IMG/VR virus record: IMGVR_UViG_3300047667_000420 | Span: 1 to 28,551 of that record | From: a virus | Length of the DNA stretch: 28,551 nt | Direction: 5' to 3' (one strand) | In this document: positions 21,430 through 28,551 of the stretch, one piece after another | Layout of the letters: every line of letters starts with the position of its first letter | Numbering within the stretch: position 1 is the stretch's first letter | Notes under the pieces: model-generated | Databases searched by the model: none | What the model saw: the letters and a program-made list of their open reading frames with translations, nothing else | Told to the model about the DNA's origin: nothing | Made by a program: the position numbers and the translations under genes

Positions 21430-21780
21430 ATGTCTACACCTAATTTGAAAATTAAGAATAATCCAAATAATAAGGTTAACAAAATGAGCATTAAAGAATT
21501 AGCGAAAAAGAGCATTACAAAGAAAGTACCATTCATGGGCGAAAAAGTTTCAATTAAGAAACTTAGCGTGTCTGAGGTGATGGAGATTCAAGATTTAGCG
21601 AAAGACATCGGTGAAGATGAGTCTAAGGGTTTTGAAATCTTAAAACACGTTATCGTAGTAGCTACTGAAGGCGCTGAGGATCTTTCTGATCAAGACTTTG
21701 ATTCTTTCCCTATGGAAGAGTTAAGCAAGCTTTCTGATGAAATTATGAAATTCTCAGGAATGGGTGAGAAGGGAAAGTAG
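21430..21780 (+). CDS. Tail assembly chaperone, short form (lambda G-like)
   Basis: A 116-residue acidic protein (KKLSVSEVMEIQDLAKDIGE, then FEILKHVIVVATEGAEDLSD, FDSFPMEELSKLSDEIMKF) typical of siphoviral tail chaperones that coat the tape measure before tube assembly. It ends at a GGGAAAG slippery site directly before its stop, which allows production of a longer fusion (see 21777-22133). The start at 21430 has a poor ribosome site; Met19 (21484), with AAGG eight bases upstream, is an alternative. Confidence 0.88.
   Translation: MSTPNLKIKNNPNNKVNKMSIKELAKKSITKKVPFMGEKVSIKKLSVSEVMEIQDLAKDIGEDESKGFEILKHVIVVATEGAEDLSDQDFDSFPMEELSKLSDEIMKFSGMGEKGK
21771..21777 (+). other. -1 ribosomal frameshift site GGGAAAG
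   Basis: The heptamer lies in frame as G-GGA-AAG immediately before the TAG stop (21778-21780). It is the same heptamer used by lambda to make gpG-T. A -1 slip enters the frame that is open to 22133. No strong downstream pseudoknot is evident; only a short TCTC/GAGA hairpin (21784-21796 region) is visible. Confidence 0.85.
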
Positions 21781-22133
21781 AACTCTCCGATCGAGACATG
21801 ATGTTACACGAGATGGCTCATCGGATAGGTTGTTTTGTATGCGAACTTGTATCCATTCCTAACGATGAGTTCATTAAGTGGCAGATGTTCTTCGAGAGGA
21901 GACCGATAGGGTGGCGTGAAGACGACCGTACTATGAAGCTACTACAGGCACAAGGTGTCAAAGAGAAGGCATCTAATATCTTTGAATCTTTAGCTGTGAT
22001 GGCTGAATACGAAGAGAAGCAAAGAAAAGAACGTACTAAAATAAATAAATTATCGTCAGCTAACCTTAAGAGGTCCGCTATGTTTAGTAAACTACTAGGT
22101 GCAAAAGGTGGAGATAAATTAGATGTCCTTTAA
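21777..22133 (+). CDS. Tail chaperone extension (lambda T-like, by -1 frameshift)
   Basis: Read in the -1 frame from the slippery site, this adds 118 residues (VELSDRDMMLHEMAHRIGCF onwards) to the 116 of the short form, giving a 234-residue fusion. WQMFFERRPIGWREDDRTM is a typical T-domain motif: these regions contact the tail tube protein and recruit it to the tape measure. An internal ATG (21798) exists but lacks a ribosome site, so the frameshift is the likely route. The basic C-terminus is helical. It overlaps the next gene by 11 bases. Confidence 0.85.
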   Translation, partial: VELSDRDMMLHEMAHRIGCFVCELVSIPNDEFIKWQMFFERRPIGWREDDRTMKLLQAQGVKEKASNIFESLAVMAEYEEKQRKERTKINKLSSANLKRSAMFSKLLGAKGGDKLDVL

Positions 22134-22455
22134 AATAACCGTAAGCGGTGTTGATGAGGTCTTTGCTGAAATAAATGCTAAGGTTAAATCTACCGCTAGA
22201 AAAGGTGAAGCTGAGAAGGCTTCGGAGATAAAGAATAAGCTCGTATCAGCGACACCTGTAGACACGGGAGAGGCTAAAGCAGGCTGGAGACTTAACAAAG
22301 AAATCAAAGGGTTTTCGATATCTAATGATGTCGATCATATTGGTCCTTTGAATAGCGGGTCTTCTAAACAAGCGCCTTCTCGGTTTATTGAAAAGACGGT
22401 GTTAAGCGTGCCAGGGGTAAAACCCAATGGTGCAATAGTGAAAGATAACAACTGA
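22123..22455 (+). CDS. HK97-gp10-like tail/neck protein
   Basis: A 110-residue protein. VSATPVDTGEAKAGWRLNKE is the HK97 gp10 family signature (TPVDTG-x-(L/A)-x-x-(S/G)W), followed by ISNDVDHIGPLNSGSSKQAP, similar to the family's N-x-x-Y-x-x-x-LE-x-G-x-S-x-Q-x-P. The usual gene position is before the tail terminator; here it comes after the chaperones and before the tape measure, which is unusual. The family acts in tail completion or neck assembly. GGTGGAG ribosome site; a terminator follows. Confidence 0.8.
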   Translation: MSFKITVSGVDEVFAEINAKVKSTARKGEAEKASEIKNKLVSATPVDTGEAKAGWRLNKEIKGFSISNDVDHIGPLNSGSSKQAPSRFIEKTVLSVPGVKPNGAIVKDNN

Positions 22456-22460
22456 CATGC

Positions 22461-22500
22461 CCCTGATGGCGAGCCTATATTGGTTCCCGTCAGGGTTTTT
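22461..22500 (+). terminator. Intrinsic terminator before tape measure gene
   Basis: CCCTGATGG (22461-22469) pairs with CCGTCAGGG (22487-22495), nine pairs including one T-G, around a 17-base loop, followed by five T (22496-22500). It lies 21 bases before the tape measure start and would reduce transcription of it, fitting the few copies needed per tail. Confidence 0.75.
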
Positions 22501-22520
22501 AATTAAAGAGAGGTGACAAT

Positions 22521-25500
22521 ATGTCAGGTGTACAAGTTGATGTAAACGCAAACACTACTCAGGCTAACAGGGAGCTTGCGAAGTTAAATAGATCCCTCGG
22601 AAACATAGAAGCAACTACAAGTAAGACTTCTAAGGCTATGTCCAGTTTAGCTAAAAGTATAGTTGTAGCTGCAGGCTCATTCGTAGCGACAGGCTACTTT
22701 AAGAATGTTTCTGATGGCTTTACAAATATGAGCAATAGGGTCAGATTGGTTACGGGAGACACCAATGATCTGATTAAAGCTCAAAATGAGCTAATAAAGA
22801 TTTCCCAAAGAACAAGAGTGACTTTTGAATCTTCTACTGAAGTTTTCAATAAATTTGGCAGAGCGTTAAAAGGTACAGGCGTGCCTGTTGACAAAATACT
22901 TAAAGTCACTGAATCGATACAACAAGCTGTTGTCATATCTGGCGCAAGCGTGGAATCCGCTAATTCAGCATTACTACAGTTAGGTCAAGGTTTAGCTGCT
23001 GGTCAGTTGCGTGGGCAAGAGCTTAACTCTGTAATGGAACAGACTCCTAGGATTGCGCAGGCTATAGCTGCCAGCTTAGGCGTAGGAATTGGTGATTTAA
23101 GGAAACTTGCTGAACAAGGTGCACTTACGACCACCGTTGTCTTTGATGCTTTGCAAAAACGAGCAGGTGTGATAGCTGGTGAATTTGAAGGTATGAATGC
23201 CACTATCGCTCAAAGCTTCTTAGTCTTATCTCAGTCAACCAAAGTGTTCACAGGTGGGTTCTTGAAAGGGCTAGGTAGTGATAACTTAGCCGCCAATTTC
23301 GCACTATCGTTAGCTAAATCAATAGATAAGGCTTCTGAAGATATAACGATCAGAACGGCGCTATTTGTATCTAAATTTAAGGCAATAGTCAGTGACATCA
23401 GGCTTATCGCAGATCCTCTGGCGCGTGTGTTTAAGCAAATCGGTATAACTATCCTTGAAGCATTGCCTGCGCCTAAGTTGGTGAGTACCTTAGCCAGGGA
23501 TATGAAGAAAGCTATCATCTCTTACTTAGGTCCAATAGTGACAGTCTTTAGGTCTGCTCAAAACTCTATGGTTTCGTTTTTCGAATCTATGGACGTGTTC
23601 AACATAAGACCAGTGTTAGGTGCATTATATGATTTAGCTGATATCGACTTCAGCTTTTCGAGAGAGACTCTGACAGCCTACTCTAAAGGTCTTGATAAGC
23701 TTGCCAGTGCTATCAAATTTAATCGTGAGGATAGTATCTTTGTATCTATTGCTCAGGGAATGGTACACGCTGAGCAGGGCGCAAGATCTTTAGGCAGATA
23801 CCTAGGTGTATTTGAGGATACATTCTTGATCTTTAGGGCAGAGCAAGCTGTACCTTTCTTCCGTTTGTTTGAAGAGTTTGGTCAAATAATCCCACGTATT
23901 GTTCGCGAGGTTAAGACATTAAAATTCACTATGCTGGAGTTGTTAGGTGACTTTGGGCCAGGTTTAACTAAGCTACTGGGAGTGGATGAAGCAATTAAAG
24001 GCTTGTTTGCTGTAGCAGATTTAGTCAATAAGTCTGTTGCCTTTCTAGCCGCACCTTTCGTCTCCTTACTTAATGAGAAAGCGTCTACAACGGTCGAGAT
24101 GATGTCGTCTCTCGAAAAACTTAGCGGCAGCTTTGCGAATAACATAGGGAAATCTTTTGCAAAATTAGGCGACAGCGGTGATATTTTCGGATTAACGAAA
24201 GCTTACAAAGTCATAGATGCTTTCATGGGTAAATTCAGCGAGTTGACTGGTCTTCTTGAATCTGATTCTTGGTGGACTGACACGATTGAAAGCGTAGTAA
24301 GCACTTCTAATGCGTTATGGGGAATGGTCGCTTCTGGCTTCAGACGTTTCCAAAATGGCGTTACCGGAGCGTTTCGCCATCTATTTAACGCCTTTCGGAG
24401 TCTAGGTGAGGCAGTGACTAGTCTGTATGAGAACATATTTGAAGGCGACCAATTGATCGGTAAGTTCTTGATATTCGGTTTGATAGGCGCTGCTCTACTA
24501 GGTACAGGTACTATTCTCGCTTTCGGTGCTGCTTTCTTGGCAGTCAAGGTTTATTTAGGATATGCAGGGGACGCAACTGATAAACTAGTTGAAGGTTTCG
24601 AGTCACTAGGTTTGGCTGCAACGTCTATCCTCGGTATATTCAAACCATTACTGGATACTTTCAAAAGTGTTAAAGAAATGTCTGTTGAGGGTTTATCTGA
24701 CGCAGCTGATTACATTGAAGACTTTTCAGATGACGTCATAAGTTTCTTTGAGAACATTTATGATAAGGTAATCGGTAATTCCTGGTGGACTGATACAATA
24801 GATAATGTTATTGAAACATCTAGGAGCCTAGCGAATAAGACCAGAGCTGGGTTGACTGACTTTACTAAGAAGACAATAGGTTACTTCAAAGAGATTAAAG
24901 AGGAAGCTAAGTCCCTTACAGCTTACAAGATATCCTTTGATTTGGTATCAGATTTTAAAGCGTCTGACTTGTTTGGTGATGTTCTTTCATTTAATACTCT
25001 GGGGGACACTTTCGGAGAACGTATGATAGTTTTGATGAATACGTTTAAGGAAGAGTTTCCTAATGTGTTTAAATCAGCGTTGTTAGCTTTAGCAGGACTG
25101 GCTGTGACTATACTGTTCCCAGCAGGTAAGATTAAGACGGCAATCCTTACAGGTTTAACAGGTGCATTCATTGCAACTAGTACACTAATCGCAGATGCTT
25201 TTGGAACCGTTAGATTGAACTCAGGTTTATTTGCAGAACTTAGTCTCCGTTTCGGTCAAGTGGCTGCAGAGTTTATTAACAGCATAGTAAGAAATTTGCC
25301 GAATATCGTATCGGCTCTTATAGACACTGTCGGCGGACTGGCCAGAGGTGTGCTCACGAATTTAATAGGCGTTGGTGGTATATTTAAAGCCTTATTTGAT
25401 GTAGCAGATGTAGCAGGCGTCGGGAATCCTTTAGGGATATTCTTTGGGTACCTCTTCGGTAAGTCTATATTACCCATTCTTAGTGCTACTAAATACGGGA

Positions 25501-28500
25501 AAGCTGCAATATCGGCTTTCTTAGCTGTCACTAACTCAGCACTTGCCGCTAGAATAATAGCAGGTGGAGGGTGGATTTATAAGTTTATCTTCGGAAGCAG
25601 TAAGGGTGTTTTAATCGGTGCTATTGGTTTGTTTGCCAGTTTTACGGGCATTTTAGAGTCTTTGGTCTCTAATTCGTTGATACGCTTTTTACTTGAAGAC
25701 GGTTTCTTTGTTATGCTTCTTTTTGGAAACAAAGGATTGGCTAAGGTTTTGGGAATTTTCCCATTCTTAAAGAAAAGTATCTTAGACTTCAGTCGTACTG
25801 CATTCTTCGCATTAACTAATGCACTTCCATCTGGAGCAGGAGGGTTGCTATACGGTATGTTCTATGGAGCAAAAGGCTCTAACGGGTCTTTTCTTAGAGG
25901 GATAAGAGATTTAGCCTCAAAGGTTGGTGATCTATTTAGCTTTGGAGCTATTGCAAGAGGCACATCAGGGAGTCTACTACTTAATGCTATTGTAGGGAAC
26001 TTCAAGGACATGCTGGTAATTACCGAGACGTTTGTGACAAGTCTAAGGCTAAAACTTTTAGACTTTGGTCGATTCGTAGCACTTACCTTTTCACGTATCG
26101 CTACAGTATCAGGAGCCGCATTTACGTTCGCAGGTGCTTCAGCTAAAATTGATTCAATATTAGGTTCGTTTAATAAGCTAGAAACTAAGGTATTAGCCTT
26201 CGCCAGTAGGATATTCGGTGTAATAGGAGCCGGTGGTTTTATTGGTCGCTTCTTATTCGGGAAAGTCGGCATAGGCATTGCAATCGCTGCTCTTGGTTTG
26301 CTTTTCTCTTCATCATCAGAAGCTGCAGGGCAGTCAGTTAAGCAGCTGGAAGATATGGAGGAAAGGGTAAACTCAGCAGACTTATCTGTAACTTCATTTA
26401 CCGAGAACTTGAAGAATCTTGGTGTTAGTGAAACATTGACGGATAATATGGGGTTGCTGGCTACAGTAACTATCCCGCTTATGATATTAGGGATTCAGAA
26501 GTTCGCAAAGGCTAGTCTGTTGGCTGCTAAGAACGTATACAAAGCAAGAACAGCAAATTCTAGGGTACGAAAAGACGGCAGAGATAATGCTAAGAAAGCC
26601 GCAGGTGGTCTTGCAGCCGCTACAACCTTCGCAAGTACAGGTGATATCTTTACAGCCGCCGCCACATTTGCTGCTGCTGAGTATGCTTTCGGTTTGCTAT
26701 TTGATCGAATTGGGAAAGCAGCTCAAGCTAAGCTTGCGCTATGGGGTACTAGACTAGTTGCAGGTGTTATTGCTTTCTTCAGTAGTGTGCCTGTATTGAT
26801 TGGGTTAGCCATAACCGCCGTAGTAGTAGGTGGAATTGGCTTATTTGATCTTGTATTTGGCGATGAAAAGTCTTGGTTTGAATCTATGCGTAAGCGTATA
26901 GACAGCATAAAAGAATTCTTTGGAGTTGTTGAAAAGAAAAAGACTCCAGGTGAGAGACGTTTTGGCTCTATTATTGAAGATAATGCTAATGATGTTCAGG
27001 AAGACGGCTCAGGTATAAAACTAGACTTCAGCAATCGATTGCAACAGATCAATACTTCATTATTATCTGAGAGACAAATAGATCTATTATCGAAGAGTTT
27101 CGAACACTATAATGACATGCTAGGTAGAGTCATTGAGGAACAGGAAGACTTTGGAAAGACAACCGATAAGACAGCGGAAAACGTACGCGAGTTTGGAAGG
27201 CAAATGGATAAACAGTTATCTAGAGCCGCTTTAGAAACAGGCCGCAATGTTGCAGAAATGCGAAAGGATATCAATAGTCTTAATGAGTTCCCCGAAGAAG
27301 ACGTAGGATTCTTTAGAGGTATAGCCAATTCTATAGGCCAGGCTGCTAATGATGTAGAGTTCAACACTACTAAATTCCTTATAGGGCTAGCAGGTGACGC
27401 CAAGTCTAAGAAAAACTTAGCTGAGCTTATAGCGTTGCGCAAAGATTACTTCAACGTGCAAAGAGCTAAGCCTACCGAGAATGTTCTCAATATGCAGAGT
27501 GCGCTAGATGAGGCTGGAGAGCTGAATGTGTTCGGCAGTTTCGATAAATTAGACCAAGATGCTGTTATACAGTTTAAGGCACTTGAGAGGAAACTTATTG
27601 TTGCAAGCGAAGAGGTATTTGGGGACAAAGATCTTCACGATTCTCTTCGTAGTGGTATATATGCGACAGACATCCTCAATGCTCCAGAGAAGTTGCGCTG
27701 GTTAGCGCGATTTAGATCTGACTATGCAGCCTCTTTAAATGAGCTAATTGAAGAAAAGAAAAGTATTGATTCAGTTTTGGAGAATGATGCTATATTTGCT
27801 GGGCTTCAAGATGCCCTCAAGGGTACAGATATCCAGATAGATAAGAATCTTTTCCAGAGTTTTCTCCCGCATGCTAGACGAGAGCTTCTTGAGATCAGTG
27901 AGGAAATCGACAAAGCTGTTGATGACTACGAAAATGCTGGCATCTATGAGAGGATGTTTGGTGGTGAAAAAGCTAAATTAGACACTCTTACAATAAAGTT
28001 CAATGCAATTTCTGCAATAAACGGTAAGGATGTCTCTCTTGACACTTTCAATGCAGCTGTAGACTTTGCAGATCAGTTGGACTTAGATATTGATAAGTCT
28101 ATTTTCTTGAATGTTAACTCTAACGAACTATCTGTGGCTAAAGATAAGCTACAAGAATTGGTTCTATTTAGTGAAAACCTTAAGGCTGAAAACAGCGGCA
28201 CACTATCTAAGTCTAAAACTGTGTTGTTCTTAAATGACCTTGGGATCCCCTATGGGAATATCCCTAAGGCTGCATTAGACGGCGACAGAAAGGCGTTACT
28301 TAAGATTCTAGATGATCAAAAAGAAAAGATAAAGAAGTACTTACTAGGTCGTCCCAGCGTTGAGGGTTCAGAGGCATTAAGGGCTATGTCAGGCTTTGAC
28401 TTTTCATCTGCTACTCTCGGTAATGTACTCGAGCGTGATATCAGTAAACTACAAGGCGTGATAACAAGAGGTATTGAAGCTCGAAACAATTTCACCAAAG

Positions 28501-28551
28501 CGTCAGCGGGTAAAGATTTAGGGGCTACAATAAAAGCAGCAAAGGTTGTCC
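22521..28551 (+). CDS. Tape measure protein (partial, runs off right edge)
   Basis: Open for 2010 codons with no stop before the edge. It begins MSGVQVDVNANTTQANRELA with an AGAGAGGTGA ribosome site. The N-terminal tape measure domain shows LRGQELNSVMEQTPRIAQAI and ASLGVGIGDLRKLAEQGALT (about residues 163-205), the standard family motif. Several hydrophobic segments follow (for example residues ~650-676, IFGLIGAALLGTGTILAFGA; ~850-890; and near 1410-1440, GVIAFFSSVPVLIGLAITAV), as in tape measures that insert in the host membrane at ejection. No lysozyme or peptidase domain is visible in the present part. It sets tail length; two thousand residues imply a tail of over about 300 nm. Confidence 0.93.
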   Translation, partial: MSGVQVDVNANTTQANRELAKLNRSLGNIEATTSKTSKAMSSLAKSIVVAAGSFVATGYFKNVSDGFTNMSNRVRLVTGDTNDLIKAQNELIKISQRTRVTFESSTEVFNKFGRALKGTGVPVDKILKVTESIQQAVVISGASVESANSALLQLGQGLAAGQLRGQELNSVMEQTPRIAQAIAASLGVGIGDLRKLAEQGALTTTVVFDALQKRAGVIAGEFEGMNATIAQSFLVLSQSTKVFTGGFLKGLGSDNLAANFALSLAKSIDKASEDITIRTALFVSKFKAIVSDIRLIADPLARVFKQIGITILEALPAPKLVSTLARDMKKAIISYLGPIVTVFRSAQNSMVSFFESMDVFNIRPVLGALYDLADIDFSFSRETLTAYSKGLDKLASAIKFNREDSIFVSIAQGMVHAEQGARSLGRYLGVFEDTFLIFRAEQAVPFFRLFEEFGQIIPRIVREVKTLKFTMLELLGDFGPGLTKLLGVDEAIKGLFAVADLVNKSVAFLAAPFVSLLNEKASTTVEMMSSLEKLSGSFANNIGKSFAKLGDSGDIFGLTKAYKVIDAFMGKFSELTGLLESDSWWTDTIESVVSTSNALWGMVASGFRRFQNGVTGAFRHLFNAFRSLGEAVTSLYENIFEGDQLIGKFLIFGLIGAALLGTGTILAFGAAFLAVKVYLGYAGDATDKLVEGFESLGLAATSILGIFKPLLDTFKSVKEMSVEGLSDAADYIEDFSDDVISFFENIYDKVIGNSWWTDTIDNVIETSRSLANKTRAGLTDFTKKTIGYFKEIKEEAKSLTAYKISFDLVSDFKASDLFGDVLSFNTLGDTFGERMIVLMNTFKEEFPNVFKSALLALAGLAVTILFPAGKIKTAILTGLTGAFIATSTLIADAFGTVRLNSGLFAELSLRFGQVAAEFINSIVRNLPNIVSALIDTVGGLARGVLTNLIGVGGIFKALFDVADVAGVGNPLGIFFGYLFGKSILPILSATKYGKAAISAFLAVTNSALAARIIAGGGWIYKFIFGSSKGVLIGAIGLFASFTGILESLVSNSLIRFLLEDGFFVMLLFGNKGLAKVLGIFPFLKKSILDFSRTAFFALTNALPSGAGGLLYGMFYGAKGSNGSFLRGIRDLASKVGDLFSFGAIARGTSGSLLLNAIVGNFKDMLVITETFVTSLRLKLLDFGRFVALTFSRIATVSGAAFTFAGASAKIDSILGSFNKLETKVLAFASRIFGVIGAGGFIGRFLFGKVGIGIAIAALGLLFSSSSEAAGQSVKQLEDMEERVNSADLSVTSFTENLKNLGVSETLTDNMGLLATVTIPLMILGIQKFAKASLLAAKNVYKARTANSRVRKDGRDNAKKAAGGLAAATTFASTGDIFTAAATFAAAEYAFGLLFDRIGKAAQAKLALWGTRLVAGVIAFFSSVPVLIGLAITAVVVGGIGLFDLVFGDEKSWFESMRKRIDSIKEFFGVVEKKKTPGERRFGSIIEDNANDVQEDGSGIKLDFSNRLQQINTSLLSERQIDLLSKSFEHYNDMLGRVIEEQEDFGKTTDKTAENVREFGRQMDKQLSRAALETGRNVAEMRKDINSLNEFPEEDVGFFRGIANSIGQAANDVEFNTTKFLIGLAGDAKSKKNLAELIALRKDYFNVQRAKPTENVLNMQSALDEAGELNVFGSFDKLDQDAVIQFKALERKLIVASEEVFGDKDLHDSLRSGIYATDILNAPEKLRWLARFRSDYAASLNELIEEKKSIDSVLENDAIFAGLQDALKGTDIQIDKNLFQSFLPHARRELLEISEEIDKAVDDYENAGIYERMFGGEKAKLDTLTIKFNAISAINGKDVSLDTFNAAVDFADQLDLDIDKSIFLNVNSNELSVAKDKLQELVLFSENLKAENSGTLSKSKTVLFLNDLGIPYGNIPKAALDGDRKALLKILDDQKEKIKKYLLGRPSVEGSEALRAMSGFDFSSATLGNVLERDISKLQGVITRGIEARNNFTKASAGKDLGATIKAAKVV
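27030..27047 (+). repeat. 18-base exact repeat, copy 2
   Basis: AGCAATCGATTGCAACAG, identical to 21028-21045, here within the tape measure gene and encoding SNRLQQ. It contains the 12-base palindrome GCAATCGATTGC. Confidence 0.6.

Noticed and set aside
1-28551. tRNA genes, CRISPR arrays, insertion sequences, integrase or att site
   Set aside because: I found no cloverleaf, no regularly spaced repeats, no transposase or recombinase frame, and no convincing attachment core.

Overview
The window is part of the genome of a tailed double-stranded DNA phage with a long non-contractile tail (siphovirus type). Every supported gene is on the + strand and most overlap or are a few bases apart. I see no integrase, repressor, tRNA or CRISPR. 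The host is most likely Gram-negative: the M15 endolysin is short with no wall-binding domain, it sits beside a holin, and ribosome sites are of the AGGAG type. The host genus cannot be read from the sequence.

Layout. Bases 1-105 hold a strong intrinsic terminator closing an unseen upstream unit. Bases 106-481 form a regulatory stretch with a conserved 34-base element and palindromes. Next come a tiny basic ORF, a probable small terminase, two small membrane proteins, an acidic repeat protein and the large terminase (to 3544). Bases 3574-7550 encode adhesion or tail-tip proteins: a carbohydrate-binding-like protein, a protein of 18-19-residue repeats, a tail fibre and a DUF4376 protein. Bases 7552-10905 hold the lysis region (membrane protein, M15 peptidase, holin), a DUF1353 protein, a stand-alone response-regulator receiver domain, and small unknowns. 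Bases 10915-16987 encode the portal (DUF4055 type) and a 1493-residue MuF protein. A second regulatory stretch (16988-17222) repeats the 34-base element and precedes scaffold, major capsid, connectors, tail terminator, tail tube, the frameshifted tail-assembly chaperones, an HK97-gp10-like protein and the start of a giant tape measure protein that runs off the right edge.

The main discovery is in the MuF protein. Its first ~260 residues are a normal MuF minor head domain. Its C-terminal part carries the ordered signature of single-subunit (T7/N4 type) RNA polymerases: a DxRxR element (D859-R863), motif A DASSSGAQ (D1009), motif B R-x3-K-x7-YG (R1071, K1075, Y1083-G1084), an HSxD block (H1365-D1368) and motif C IHDAFFT (H1390-D1391). 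This suggests an RNA polymerase packaged into the capsid by a MuF head domain and delivered with the DNA, by analogy with the virion RNA polymerase of phage N4. The two copies of the 34-base element, and two tandem hairpins with 3-base CGT loops ahead of the scaffold gene, are candidate control sites for a phage-specific transcription system; that link is inference.

How the parts fit: terminase, portal, scaffold and capsid build and fill the head; the MuF-polymerase would be placed inside at the portal; connectors join head to a tail whose length is set by a tape measure of more than 2000 residues (over roughly 300 nm if about 0.15 nm per residue applies); the fibre block binds the host; the lysis block releases progeny.
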